Shown piece after piece: positions 1 through 9,347 of a stretch of DNA of 64,000 nt (positions are counted from its first letter, which is position 1; every line of letters starts with the position of its first letter). The notes below the pieces were generated by a model. It was not told where the DNA came from. It saw only the letters and a list, made by a program, of their open reading frames with translations, and made no database searches. The stretch is from assembly GCF_000418325.1 (NCBI RefSeq), contig NC_021658.1, positions 8,322,001 to 8,386,000 of the forward strand, read 5' to 3'. The DNA comes from Sorangium cellulosum So0157-2. GTDB taxonomy: Bacteria > Myxococcota_A > Polyangia > Polyangiales > Polyangiaceae. The position numbers and the translations under genes were made by a program.

Positions 1-339
1 GGCGTCGTCGACAGCATGCGGACCGCCGATGTCCTGGACGCGCTGCTCACGCGCATCGTCGACAAGCAGGCGCGTTATGCGATCCTGGACCTCACAGGCG
101 TCGATATCGTCGATTCGAGCGTGGCCAGCAACATCATCCAGCTCGTGACCGCGATCCGGCTGCTCGGCGCCGAGGGCGTCGTGGCGGGCATCAAGCCGAA
201 CGTGGCGATGACGATGGTCCAGCTCGGACTGGACCTGTCGCAGATCCCCACGCAGCGGAACCTGCGCGCCGCGCTCGCCTTCTGCATCGGGATGATGAAT
301 GGGGAGCAACAGAAGCAGGCTCGTGCCCAGAAGCCTTGA
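1..339 (+). CDS. RsbR-like STAS-domain protein, C-terminal part (runs off left edge)
   Basis: The frame is open from base 1 (GVVDSMRTADV...) and ends at a TGA at 337-339, so only the last ~112 residues are present. They form a STAS domain with the strand motif AILDLTGVDIVDSSVASNI, where the Ser/Thr after VD is the position phosphorylated in RsbS/RsbR stressosome proteins. The same domain ends the PAS-STAS protein at 52137-53708, which starts it with IIGVVDSVRAAEM, so this is very likely the tail of a paralogous sensor/stressosome component in the cytoplasm. What sensory domain precedes it is unknown. The ATG at 16 is internal and should not be taken as the start. Confidence 0.85.
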   Translation, partial: GVVDSMRTADVLDALLTRIVDKQARYAILDLTGVDIVDSSVASNIIQLVTAIRLLGAEGVVAGIKPNVAMTMVQLGLDLSQIPTQRNLRAALAFCIGMMNGEQQKQARAQKP

Positions 340-354
340 CCTCGCGAGGGCGTG

Positions 355-813
355 ATGAGCGCCCTGTACGTCGACGTCAGCCGCGTCGTCGCCTGCCCGC
401 AAGACGTGGCGTTCGACTACATGACCGATCCGCGCAACGACCCGGACTGGTGGGAATCCGTGCTCGGGACGACGATCATGTCCACGACCGCGCACGGCGT
501 GGGCACCAAGTACCGGCAGCGGTGCAGGCTCATGGGGCACCGCTTCGACATCGATTTCGCGGTAACCGCACATGACCGGCCGAAGATGTTCCGCCTGGAG
601 ACGAGCTCCGGCCCGGTCCGCTTCGAGGCCGAGTACCGCTTCACCGCGGCGGACGGCGGGACGCGGGTCCGCATGCTCGCGCCCGTCCGCGCCGACGGGC
701 TGCTCTTCAGGCTCACCGGACCTGTCTTCCGGTGGTATCTCCTGCGCGTCAACGAGCGCTACTTCGACAACCTGAAGCGGATCCTCGACGCTAAGGCGAG
801 CCGCCAAGCCTGA
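355..813 (+). CDS. SRPBCC (polyketide cyclase/dehydrase-like) family protein
   Basis: A 152-residue protein that reads as a single START/SRPBCC helix-grip domain: an N-terminal strand with the typical VDVSRVVACPQDVAFDYMTD pattern, the DPDWWESV segment, alternating strands, and a long C-terminal helix (residues ~115-145) containing NERYFDNLKRIL. Such domains bind hydrophobic ligands or act as cyclases/aromatases. ATG 355 is used; a GTG lies immediately before it at 352. It begins 15 bases after the STAS gene and converges with the P450 gene. No catalytic role can be assigned; it could be a simple lipid-binding protein. Confidence 0.8.
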   Translation: MSALYVDVSRVVACPQDVAFDYMTDPRNDPDWWESVLGTTIMSTTAHGVGTKYRQRCRLMGHRFDIDFAVTAHDRPKMFRLETSSGPVRFEAEYRFTAADGGTRVRMLAPVRADGLLFRLTGPVFRWYLLRVNERYFDNLKRILDAKASRQA

Positions 814-858
814 GGGTCCCTCGGACGAGCATCGCGGGCCCGGGGAGAGCGAGCGAGA

Positions 859-2208
859 TTATGCGAAGTCACGCGTCGGTCGTCGCGCGATCGTCAACTC
901 GACGGGCCTGGACGGTTGGAGCGTCACCGGGGCACGCGGCGTGATATCGCCGTCCCGGGATAAACGAACCGTGTAGCTCTGCGCGATCCTGGCGAGGACG
1001 ACCTTTGCCTCCATGGTCGCAAAGTGCTGGCCGATGCAGACGGTCGGCCCTGCGCCGAACGGCAGGTAAGCGAGCGGGGGGAGCGACTTCTCGTAGCCGA
1101 CCTCGAACCGCTCCGGGAGGAACCGCTCAGGGGCCTCGAAGTATCGCGGGTCGCGGTGGATCAGGTACGGGCAGATGAACACGATGCTGCCGGCGCGAAC
1201 CGTGTAGTTGCCGAACGTGACGTCCTCGATGGGCGAGCGGCTGGTGAGCCAGAGGGGCGGGTACACGCGCAGCGTCTCTTTCACGAGCATGTCGAGATAG
1301 CCGAGGCGCGGAAGGTCGGCCAGCGTGGGCGTCCTGCCCTGCAGCACCTCGTCGACCTCCCGCTGCAGCTTCTCTGCTACTTCCGGACAACGCGCCAGCC
1401 GGTAGAGCGCCCACGTGAGCAGGTTTGCTGTCGTCTCATGCCCAGCCATGAGTATGGCCAGCACTTCGTCGCGCACGTCCCCATCGCTCATCGATGCGCC
1501 GTCGTCTCCTGTCGCGTCGATCAGCATCGAGAGCAGATCACCGCCGTCTCCCCCTCGCTCGCGGCGCCGGGCGATCATCTGGCGGGCCACGCTGTCGAGG
1601 ATCCGGATCGCGCGCTTCATCTCGCGTTTGTGCCTTATGGGCAGCCAGTCGGGGACGACGATGGCTCCGCGCAGCTCGAGCGCGAGTGTCTTCTGGAAGA
1701 GGGCCATCGCCTCGGCGATCGCGTCGATGTGCTCCGATACGTCGGAGCCCAGGATCGCTTCGCAGACGATGCTCAGCGTGGTCGCCATCATCTCGCGTTC
1801 GGCGACCACCTCGTCGGCGCGCCGCCAGCGCTCGATCAGCAGATCGGCCTGCCGCGTCATGATCGCCATGTGGCCCTCCAGCCGCCTGTGGTTGAAGGCG
1901 GGCTGGAGCAGCTTGCGCTTGCGGCGACGCGACTCGCCGTTGCTCAGCACGAGCGGCGCGCCGAGGAACTTCTTGCTGGCGAGCTCCATCAGCCTGTCCT
2001 TGTAGAAGATGTTCCCCCGCTTGACGAGCGCGTCATGCACGTATTCCGCTCTGTTCAGCAGGTACGCGTCAATGGGCCCGATTTTGAAGTGCGTCAGGTC
2101 GCCGTAGCGAGCGAGCTCGGAGACGAACGGGAGGCAAGCGTACATGAATTCGAGGGTCGAGCCGATGATAGGACGACCACGCGGACCGGGGGGATATACA
2201 TGGATCAT
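859..2208 (-). CDS. Cytochrome P450
   Basis: A 449-residue soluble bacterial P450. It carries the N-terminal PPGPRGRPIIGS, the I-helix oxygen-binding motif AGHETTA (~residue 258), the K-helix ExxR in KETLRVYPPL, and the heme loop LPFGAGPTVCIGQHFA with Cys ~391 as axial ligand. The length is normal for CYP102/CYP4-like stand-alone enzymes, which need separate ferredoxin and reductase partners. It starts 23 bases after the stop of the upstream helical protein on the same strand, so the two are probably co-transcribed and the P450 may oxidise that protein's product. Substrate unknown. Confidence 0.95.
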   Translation of the reverse strand: MIHVYPPGPRGRPIIGSTLEFMYACLPFVSELARYGDLTHFKIGPIDAYLLNRAEYVHDALVKRGNIFYKDRLMELASKKFLGAPLVLSNGESRRRKRKLLQPAFNHRRLEGHMAIMTRQADLLIERWRRADEVVAEREMMATTLSIVCEAILGSDVSEHIDAIAEAMALFQKTLALELRGAIVVPDWLPIRHKREMKRAIRILDSVARQMIARRRERGGDGGDLLSMLIDATGDDGASMSDGDVRDEVLAILMAGHETTANLLTWALYRLARCPEVAEKLQREVDEVLQGRTPTLADLPRLGYLDMLVKETLRVYPPLWLTSRSPIEDVTFGNYTVRAGSIVFICPYLIHRDPRYFEAPERFLPERFEVGYEKSLPPLAYLPFGAGPTVCIGQHFATMEAKVVLARIAQSYTVRLSRDGDITPRAPVTLQPSRPVELTIARRPTRDFA

Positions 2209-2231
2209 CGGTGCTTGCTCCTTCGGGCTGC

Positions 2232-3527
2232 TCAGACGGCATACTCACCCAGCGGGTCGTCGTAATCCCGCATGTAGAGCGTCTCGTGGAACTCGACGAA
2301 GCGGCGGATGAGCCGGCCCACGGCCGCGTCGCCGAGCAGTGCGTCGATCTCGCTCGTGCTGCTTGTCAGGCGAGCGCGAGACCGGTGGTACTCCCGCGCG
2401 GCGCAGGCGAGCTCCTCCTCGAACACCGGCAGCGCATCAGCGACGTCCGTGCTGTAGTCGTGTACGCAGAGGTTGAACTCCCTGTGCAGGACATCTTTTC
2501 GTATACGTGTGAACAGCGGCGCCCACTCTTTCAATGACTCGAGCAGCAGCGCGTCGAGCGTCCGCGCGTCAGAGCGGGCGGCGCTGGACTTCAGGCTGTC
2601 CATGAGGACCCGGCGCTCCCCGTCGGTCTGCGCCAGGAGGCGTGGGCCCACGTCGTTGAGCAGCCGCACCTGCAGGGCAGCGTCATGCAACGCGCTGGTC
2701 AGGAGCCCCTCGTCGATCGCGGTGGACAGCCCCGAGCTAGGCCTGATCATCTCGGCCAGCACGGCCACGTAGTAGGCCAGCGTGGGGATGACCATGATCG
2801 CACCGGTGCTCGCGCGCAGCCGCTCAGAGAACGTCATGCGTGGCTCTTCCAGGAGGCTGTCGACCCCCTCGTAGCGAGAGATCAGCCCCTGCGTGACCAT
2901 CTCGCCCATGCGGCAGGAGGCGGTCGTCCTGGCGAGGTCGTACGTCGTCTCGACGTTCGCGATCAGGCTCGGCCACAGCGAATACTCGAGCTCCTCGCGC
3001 GACACCCCAGCGCGCTCGGACAGGAAGGCGTCGGTGAGCGCTCGATGCTTGTCAGGGCTGAGGCTCTGCTCGAACGCCGAGATGCGGCGCGCCATCGGCT
3101 CGACAGGTAGGAGCAGCTGCTGCGCGGAACGCGGTGAGCCCTTGAGCCGCTCGATCATCGCGCCGTCGAACGCGCGCAGCAGCGCGCGCCGCGTCGCGAA
3201 TTGGTCGTCGCCTTCCCTCGGGTGGGCGAGGCCGATCGCCAGGTTGTCCGACACGACCTCGTACGTCTGCTGAACGTTGATGCTGGCCGCGTAGCCTGCG
3301 AGACGCCCCCATTCATTGCCGCGAACGATGCCGTCGAGCAAGCCCACGGTCAGCCGGATCACCCCGTTGACGCCGACAAGCTGGAGCCACCGGTCCCGGA
3401 GCGAGTCGTCCGCGTCCAGGATCCACGAACAATACTCGCGGTACGTGCAGTCCGGCATCGTTCGCAGGCTGCGCTTCGCGCAGTCGATAGTGGCTTCGAG
3501 TATCAAACGAAACGCCGTCGTTTCCAT
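2232..3527 (-). CDS. Unrecognised all-helical protein, possibly isoprenoid-synthase-like
   Basis: A 431-residue, predominantly alpha-helical, soluble protein with no signal peptide. I do not recognise the family. Two features recall class I terpene synthases but do not meet the consensus: an Asp-rich LDADDSLRD near residue 37 (earlier than the usual DDxxD) and LLNDVGPRLL near residue 295, which has the ND of an NSE triad but not the spaced S and E. The start has a good Shine-Dalgarno (GGAGGTATAG before ATG). The P450 directly downstream fits a small terpenoid or other biosynthetic pair. Function is inference only. Confidence 0.55.
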   Translation of the reverse strand: METTAFRLILEATIDCAKRSLRTMPDCTYREYCSWILDADDSLRDRWLQLVGVNGVIRLTVGLLDGIVRGNEWGRLAGYAASINVQQTYEVVSDNLAIGLAHPREGDDQFATRRALLRAFDGAMIERLKGSPRSAQQLLLPVEPMARRISAFEQSLSPDKHRALTDAFLSERAGVSREELEYSLWPSLIANVETTYDLARTTASCRMGEMVTQGLISRYEGVDSLLEEPRMTFSERLRASTGAIMVIPTLAYYVAVLAEMIRPSSGLSTAIDEGLLTSALHDAALQVRLLNDVGPRLLAQTDGERRVLMDSLKSSAARSDARTLDALLLESLKEWAPLFTRIRKDVLHREFNLCVHDYSTDVADALPVFEEELACAAREYHRSRARLTSSTSEIDALLGDAAVGRLIRRFVEFHETLYMRDYDDPLGEYAV

Positions 3528-4040
3528 CTATACCTCCATGTTTCGCGGGAGCGCGCCGTCGGGCGCGCCTCCCGGGTAGCTCGCCCAACTCGCGCCAGCT
3601 TGCGCGAGCGATGAACTGTCAAGCCGGAATGGTCGTCCAAGCCGCGGGCAACACGACCGCGAGTCTGGGGTGACGGATGCGGACGATAGCTTGGGCGAGC
3701 CAAGAGCCTGGCGAAGCCAAGGCAGGTGATGGCGCCGGCCGGACCTATCGGTCGAGTGGTCACCCGAAGCGGCCCGATCAGGTCTGTTTAGCTCGTCGCC
3801 ATTTGTGTCCTGCCCCACGAACAATCTCACGGATCGGCTCTGCGCCGCAAGGCCCAAATGCTGCCCAGCGCCATAGGGTCGATCCGTCTGACTCCGGCGG
3901 CAGTCGCCACGTTTCCGGGGGTCGGGGGCGCGTGGAGGGGGCGCGGCGGACGCGCTGCCGGAGGCGTCGCGCTCGCCGCCTCGTGAGGCGCGGCGTAGCC
4001 GCGGCGGCCAAGGCCAACGGCGGCTGCCGCGGAGGCGATT
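3528..4040. other. Intergenic region, no gene seen
   Basis: About 510 bases upstream of the helical-protein/P450 operon. Open frames here have skewed Arg-rich composition typical of antisense or random GC-rich DNA and none has a plausible domain. The segment at about 3975-4060 is extremely GC-rich and could be an intergenic repeat, but no second copy was found in this window. The promoter of the minus-strand operon must lie near 3540-3650; no clear -35/-10 pair was recognised. Confidence 0.5.
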
Positions 4041-4517
4041 TCAGCGGCCGCCGGAGAGCACCGCGGCGAGCACCGGGTAACGGTATCTTCCGCCGAACAA
4101 CGTCCAGGCGCCGATGGCGGTTCTGTCGTCGAACGAGCACATCGCCACCGACACGCTGGGGGATCCGACACTGGACCACGTCTGCGCCTGCCCGCCAGCG
4201 GCAGCACATCGCTGCTCAGCCCAGGTGGCATGAGCCCCCGGGAGCGGCGCGGCCGTGGACTTCACGAATTCGCGCAGGGCCTTGCCCCCCTCGCGCGATC
4301 GCACGGCGCGAAAGAGCGTCCACTCCTCGACGATGGAGCCATCGGAGAAACGACAGATGCCGACGTCTCCACCAGGCTCGCGGACGATGATCGATCGCCC
4401 GCCGACCTCCTCGCAGAAGACCGACGCCGGGTTCGGTATGGCCAGGGACGGTCCGGCTTCGGTCATGCCGGCGACCAGGACCATCAACCCCAACCCAGGA
4501 GCGATCGGAAATTTCAT
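4041..4517 (-). CDS. DUF333-type secreted protein with a second degenerate copy
   Basis: A 158-residue exported protein. The start at ATG 4517 follows GGAGAGCTC and gives a signal peptide (hydrophobic GLGLMVLVAG to about residue 25). Residues ~29-72 match the DUF333 pattern: NPASVFCEEVGG, then GICRFSDGSIVEEWTLFR. Residues ~100-140 look like a diverged second copy (EQRCAAAGGQAQ... CSFDDRTAIGAWTLF), keeping the paired Cys residues. DUF333 proteins are small periplasmic or outer-membrane proteins of unknown role, sometimes called hemolysin-like. It is divergent from the Cys-rich gene at 4857. Confidence 0.8.
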   Translation of the reverse strand: MKFPIAPGLGLMVLVAGMTEAGPSLAIPNPASVFCEEVGGRSIIVREPGGDVGICRFSDGSIVEEWTLFRAVRSREGGKALREFVKSTAAPLPGAHATWAEQRCAAAGGQAQTWSSVGSPSVSVAMCSFDDRTAIGAWTLFGGRYRYPVLAAVLSGGR

Positions 4518-4856
4518 GAGCTCTCCTCCGGACCCGGTGTCCACGCCATGGTCTCTCATGGAGCTACACGTGCAGGATCACCAGGGGTGCCCCTCACGGC
4601 GGGGAGGGCGCGCAACCCGCGCGGGAGCGAGGAAGTGTGCGCCAGCGTGCCCATCGGCGGCGGCGCGCCCGTGAGCGCGTGGAGCGGGGCGTCGGCCCGA
4701 CCGACCACGCGCGGCGGCGGCGGCGCTCGTCAGGCGCTCGCGCGTCGCTGCGTCGAACGCCTCCCGTTCCCGCGGATGGAGCTCCATGACAAGCGAGTGC
4801 CCGCGCGATTCTCCCGCATCGCCGGCGAAGACGAGCGCGCGCGCGATGGAGGCAGC
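4518..4856. other. Divergent intergenic region
   Basis: About 340 bases between two divergent small secreted-protein genes. It should hold both promoters. Apart from the ribosome-binding sites (GGAGAGCTC for the minus gene, GGAGGCAGC for the plus gene) no convincing element or additional gene was seen. Confidence 0.4.
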
Positions 4857-5279
4857 ATGAATACGATCCGGATTCGCCTGGGAACCTCTGCGCTCCTTGC
4901 CGTGGCTTCCTTCTCGCTGGTGATCGCGGGCTTCGCCGACACGATGGAAGTCGCGGAGGACGAGCGGGAGGTGGATTGGCGGGTCTGTCAGCGGTGGCAT
5001 GCCCACGCATCCAGCCAGGTGGAGCGCGTCCGGGCCGCTCACCGGGCATGCGCTACCGACAACGATTGCGTCATGGTCGATACGAGCACCGACTGCGGCG
5101 GCACCTGCGGCGAGGTGATCCACCGGGCAGGCGTCCAGCAGATGAGGCGCGTCATCTCCCACCTCAACGCGACCGTATGCCGCGAGCATCGGAGGATGGG
5201 CTGCCCCTACGGCACGCCTGCGTGCCTGGCGTCCAGGGCCGTCTGCGCCGGCGGGGCGTGCACGTTCACCCCGCTGTAG
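4857..5279 (+). CDS. Small cysteine-rich secreted protein, unknown function
   Basis: A 140-residue protein starting at ATG 4857 behind GGAGGCAGC. Residues ~1-27 form a signal peptide (positive MNTIRIRLG, then ALLAVASFSLVIAGFA). The mature part holds about ten cysteines in short-spaced pairs (CATDNDC, CGGTC, CPYGTPAC, CAGGAC), indicating a disulfide-rich extracytoplasmic fold. Similar small Cys-rich proteins are common in Polyangiales genomes, but I do not recognise a named family. It stands alone, 225 bases before the binding-protein lipoprotein. Confidence 0.75.
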   Translation: MNTIRIRLGTSALLAVASFSLVIAGFADTMEVAEDEREVDWRVCQRWHAHASSQVERVRAAHRACATDNDCVMVDTSTDCGGTCGEVIHRAGVQQMRRVISHLNATVCREHRRMGCPYGTPACLASRAVCAGGACTFTPL

Positions 5280-5504
5280 GCGGCGTCGCGTGACCCTGCG
5301 GAGGGCTCGCCGCCCGGCGCGTGGGACGGACGGAAACCGCTTGCCGCGCGCCCATGAACTGTGTATGTGCACAGATCGGGTCCTTAGGGGGACATCGGGG
5401 GGGGTAACAGCGACCGCTGGACGGCGGTACGCCGGGTCACCATCCCTTGGGTTTGGCGGCATCCGGCGACGCTCCGTCGCAGCGTCACGCGCTGAAGAGA
5501 CACC

Positions 5505-6917
5505 ATGCGGAACCTGTCGATCCTCATGCTCGCCGCCGCCCTGGCAGGATGCTCGGGCGAGGAGCCCGGGGCGAAGAACGTCCTCCAGCTCGGGGGGATC
5601 GTCGACCGGACCGGCGACATCGCCAACCCGAACTGGTACTCGGCCATCGCGATGGCGCAGGACCAGATGAACGTCGCGCTCGAGCGCGCGGGCGACGAGG
5701 ACCTGGCCTTCGACTTCGCGCTGCGGGACTCCAAGAACACGAGATCGCTGGCCATCTCGCTGGCGCAGGAGCTCGTTTCGGGCGGGGCGAAGGCGCTCGT
5801 GCTCGACTCCAGCCCGAACACCGAGGGCGTGGCGAGCCTGATCTACGACCCCGATCCTGCGCGGCGGCTCGGCGTCCCCACCGTGTCGATGGCGGCCTCG
5901 TCGCCCTTCCTGAACGACCCGGACGACCGGAGCGAGGACCCGCTCGTGCGGGCGGCGCGCCGCGACGAGGAGGGGTGGGTGTTCCGCACCTCCATGAGCG
6001 CCTTGCCCCAGACGCGGGTGATCATGAACATCCTCATGAAGAAGGGCATCGCCGACAAGGACGACCTCAAGATCTCCGTCCTCGGAACGAAGAACGCCTT
6101 CGGCGTCGGCTACGTGTCTGCCCTCGCCGCCGCCGCCGAGGCCGTGCGCGAGGACGCGCCCGCGCCGGTCATCGAGGGCATCTTCTACGTGCCGAGCGGC
6201 CCCGGGGGCGTGCCCACCGACTACAACTTCGCGGACGAGCTCAATCGCCTCGTCGACGACGTCACGGAGCTGACCGACGAGGAAGGCAACACGATCGGCG
6301 AGGCCGCGCGCCGGGGCCCCCCGGACGTCGTCATCGACGCGTCCAACTCCGGTCACAACATCAACGTGACGAAGAACTACAGCGCCCCCATTCCGCTGCT
6401 GCACCATGACACGTTCCGGCGCGCGCAGGTGATCGAGGGGCTCGGGGGCGCCGCCGACGGGCAGGAGGGGACGTCGCCGGTCCTGTTCGAGCCGGGGCCG
6501 TCGGGCGAGGCGTTCGTCCACGCGCTGGGGGTCGCCGGCGCGGTCGAGATCGGGGCGTTCGACGCGGTCGCTTACGACGCTGCGGCCGTGCTCATGCTGG
6601 CGTCGCTCGTCGCGTCCGCGAGGCTCGATGACCCGACCGACGTGGCCCCCGCGCAGATCCGCGATGCGCTGATGCAGATCAACGAGCCCGCCGGGGCCGT
6701 CGTCCGCCCCGGCGAGGCTGGGTTCGCGGAGGCGATCGCGCGGATCGCGCGGGGCGAGCCCATCGACTATGAGGGCGCCTCCGGCAGCTGTGATTTCGAT
6801 CCCCGGGGCGATGTGCTCATGAAGGTCGCGCACTGGACGATCGAGCAGCGGTCGTTCCGGGATATCGCCATCTTCGATTGCGTGCAGCCCAGGTGTCCGC
6901 TCCTCCGGAACCGGTGA
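5505..6917 (+). CDS. Periplasmic ligand-binding lipoprotein (type 1 PBP fold)
   Basis: A 470-residue lipoprotein. The N-terminus has a signal peptide with lipobox LAGC (Cys ~16). The rest follows the Leu/Ile/Val-binding-protein fold: LQLGGIVDRTGDIANPNWYSAIAMA at the first strand/helix, then VPTVSMAASSPFL and a second lobe with DAVAYDAAAVLMLASLV. Such proteins normally deliver ligands to ABC permeases, but no permease or ATPase gene follows. Instead a TonB-dependent receptor starts 22 bases downstream, so the pair may capture a nutrient at the cell envelope. The ligand is unknown. Confidence 0.85.
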   Translation: MRNLSILMLAAALAGCSGEEPGAKNVLQLGGIVDRTGDIANPNWYSAIAMAQDQMNVALERAGDEDLAFDFALRDSKNTRSLAISLAQELVSGGAKALVLDSSPNTEGVASLIYDPDPARRLGVPTVSMAASSPFLNDPDDRSEDPLVRAARRDEEGWVFRTSMSALPQTRVIMNILMKKGIADKDDLKISVLGTKNAFGVGYVSALAAAAEAVREDAPAPVIEGIFYVPSGPGGVPTDYNFADELNRLVDDVTELTDEEGNTIGEAARRGPPDVVIDASNSGHNINVTKNYSAPIPLLHHDTFRRAQVIEGLGGAADGQEGTSPVLFEPGPSGEAFVHALGVAGAVEIGAFDAVAYDAAAVLMLASLVASARLDDPTDVAPAQIRDALMQINEPAGAVVRPGEAGFAEAIARIARGEPIDYEGASGSCDFDPRGDVLMKVAHWTIEQRSFRDIAIFDCVQPRCPLLRNR

Positions 6918-6939
6918 CCCGAGCTCGTGAGGTGGGATC

Positions 6940-9156
6940 ATGACGCGTCGCGCGGTTCCGGTTCGAGTCGCGGTGGGCGTGGCGGCGCTCGTGGGCGGCG
7001 CGGCGAGCGGCGCGGGCGCGCAGCCGGCCGGCGGCCCGCCTTCGCGGGCGGCGATATCGATCCAGGGGACGGACGCCCTGGCGCAGATGTCGCTGGAGGA
7101 GCTGCTCAACGTCCAGGTGGTCACCGCGAGCGGCGGTGCGGCGGAGGATCGCTCGATCGCCGCCGCGAACCTGGTGGTCATCGGCAAGGAAGAGATCAGG
7201 ACGCGCGGGTGGCGCTCGCTCGCCGAGGTGCTCGCGAACACCCCGGGGCTGTACGTGATCGAGGACCTGGTGCTCCCCTCGGTCGGCGTGCGGGGCGTGA
7301 CCGGCGGGCTCCGCGCGGGCTCGCGGATCGTCAAGGTGATGATCAACGGGCACTCCGTGATCTTCCAGCCCGATCTGACGGCGCTCCTCGGGCCGGAGTA
7401 CATTCCGATCGAGTGCGTCGAGCGCGTCGAGATCGCCAAGGGGCCTTTATCAGCGCTGTACGGGGCCAACGCCTTCCTCGCCACGGTGAACGTCATCACG
7501 CGAGACGCCCGCGGCGGCGCCTCGGGGGCGGAGGTGTCGGCGCGAGGCAACTGGATCTCGGAGCAGCCTGGCTACGGCGGGACCCTCCTGGCGCAGCAGG
7601 CGGCGGGCGGCGTCGGCGTCCTCGCCGCGTACGGCTTCGACCGCACGGATCGCTCGGGGCTCCGGATCGAGCGTACGTTCCCCGGGCAGCGCCCGGAGCT
7701 CCCGGCGTACGCGCCGCTGTTCGCCGATGAGAGCCGGGACGACATCGCCGCGCCTTCGAGCTTTTACGCCCAGCTGAGCGTCGAGGCCGGCGCGCTGGGC
7801 AGCCTGAAGGTCCAGGGGGGCGTCCAGCGGCTCGATTCCATGGGGGAGTTCCAGCTCAACTCCGCGCTCACCCAAGCCTCTCGGCATTCGCTCCAGAACG
7901 CGTGGGCGAGCGTCCATCACGACAAGGCGTGGACGCCGCGCCTCGCGACGCAGCTCTCGGCGGGCGTCTCGCGCGGCGCGCCGACCCGGGAGGAGGAGCT
8001 GTTCCTCACGGGCGTCCGCGCGACCTCGTTCCGCCGCAATTTCGCGTCGACCACGCTCCAGATGGGGGCGCGCGTCGACGCGTCGCTGTCCGAGGCGATC
8101 ACCGTGAGCGGCGGGGCGGACTCCATCGTCGATCTCGCCGACGTGCTGTATTACACGGAGATCTACCGGGCCGAGGTCGGCGGCCACGCGAGCGGCGACG
8201 AGGTCGACCTGGTAGCAGGCGCGGATCTGCGCGCCGCGATGCTCTCGACGAGCGGGGCCTTCGCGCAGATCCAGGTGAGCGGGCCTCCGTGGCTGGAGGG
8301 GCTCCACCTCTCGGCGAACGTCCGGCTCGACAAGCCCAACCACTGGGATGCGCAGGCGTCCTGGCGGGCCTCCGCGGCGTACCGCTGGCACGACAACCTG
8401 GTGACGAAGCTCATCGTGGGGCGCTCCTACCAGGCGCCGTCGGCCGTCCTCCTCTACGGCTTGACGGGCTTCGGGCGGAGCAACAACGTGATCGGCAGCG
8501 AGACGCTGCCGTCCGCGCCGCCGCTCCAGCCGCAGGCGGTTCGATCCGCCGAGGTCGTGGTGAGCGGCGGGCTCTCGATGTTCCTGTTCGAGGCCGCCGC
8601 CTACGTGCAGGAGATCCAGGATCGTATCGAGTTCACGTCGCACGGCGCGAACTTCGTGGGGCGCAACGAGGGCGACGAGGTGCACGCGGGCGCCGAGCTG
8701 AGCCTGCGGCTGGCCCACGAGCGGATCGCGCCTTACGTGAGCGTCGCGGCGAACGGCCGCGTCGCCCACGCCGAGCAGGATGGGGAGCTTGTCTACGAGA
8801 TGGACACGGAGCTCCCGCTGGTTCCGTTCGTCTTCGCGCTGGGCGGCCTGGACGTCCGGATCCCGGAGGCCCACGTCAACATCAATGTTCACGCGAAGCT
8901 CGTGAGCGCGCGAGGCGCCGCCCAGGGCAACGTGTTGCTCAACGACAGCGAGCCGTACGCGTTGCCGGGCTATGCGACGTTCGACGCCACGATCTCGAGC
9001 GTGCGCGCGGATCTGCTCGGCGATGGCTCGGAGACGGGTGCGAGCGTGTCGGTCAAGAACCTCCTCGACCAGCGGCGCTCGGAGCCGGGATTCGGGGGCT
9101 TCGACGTTCCCGTCGTGGGGCGGAGCGTGGCCGTCAACGTGACGCACGCGTTTTAG
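6940..9156 (+). CDS. TonB-dependent outer-membrane receptor
   Basis: A 738-residue outer-membrane protein. Signal sequence at residues ~1-28 (VGVAALVGGAASGAGAQ). The TonB-box/plug region spans ~45-190, with LVVIGKEEIRTRGWRSLAEVL, GVRGVTGG and VERVEIAKGPLSALYGANAF, all hallmarks of the plug. The remainder alternates like a 22-stranded beta barrel and ends in the aromatic VNVTHAF, as barrel proteins do. It should import a substrate across the outer membrane using TonB energy. It follows the binding lipoprotein by 22 bases and precedes a beta-propeller gene, implying one transcription unit. Confidence 0.93.
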   Translation: MTRRAVPVRVAVGVAALVGGAASGAGAQPAGGPPSRAAISIQGTDALAQMSLEELLNVQVVTASGGAAEDRSIAAANLVVIGKEEIRTRGWRSLAEVLANTPGLYVIEDLVLPSVGVRGVTGGLRAGSRIVKVMINGHSVIFQPDLTALLGPEYIPIECVERVEIAKGPLSALYGANAFLATVNVITRDARGGASGAEVSARGNWISEQPGYGGTLLAQQAAGGVGVLAAYGFDRTDRSGLRIERTFPGQRPELPAYAPLFADESRDDIAAPSSFYAQLSVEAGALGSLKVQGGVQRLDSMGEFQLNSALTQASRHSLQNAWASVHHDKAWTPRLATQLSAGVSRGAPTREEELFLTGVRATSFRRNFASTTLQMGARVDASLSEAITVSGGADSIVDLADVLYYTEIYRAEVGGHASGDEVDLVAGADLRAAMLSTSGAFAQIQVSGPPWLEGLHLSANVRLDKPNHWDAQASWRASAAYRWHDNLVTKLIVGRSYQAPSAVLLYGLTGFGRSNNVIGSETLPSAPPLQPQAVRSAEVVVSGGLSMFLFEAAAYVQEIQDRIEFTSHGANFVGRNEGDEVHAGAELSLRLAHERIAPYVSVAANGRVAHAEQDGELVYEMDTELPLVPFVFALGGLDVRIPEAHVNINVHAKLVSARGAAQGNVLLNDSEPYALPGYATFDATISSVRADLLGDGSETGASVSVKNLLDQRRSEPGFGGFDVPVVGRSVAVNVTHAF

Positions 9157-9347
9157 GGGACGGGGGCCCGACCCGGCCCCTGCCGGACGGCGGGGTCGCG
9201 AGCGACTCCCCGCATGCCGGGTGGCCAGGCGTCGCCGACGGCGGGTCCCGCGCCGAGGCGATCCCGCTCGACGCGGGATGGCCGGGCCATGACGGCAGCC
9301 TCCGCGCCGTCTACCGCATCGTACCGCGCCGGAACGTCGCCCCCGCG

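Noticed and set aside
3677..4390. A 237-codon plus frame in the gap before the DUF333 gene
   Set aside because: Composition is Arg/Gly noise, no start context, and it overlaps the better-supported DUF333 gene.
4578..7550. A 990-codon minus-strand open frame
   Set aside because: It crosses several plus-strand genes with recognisable motifs (lipobox protein, TonB plug) and has no domain of its own.
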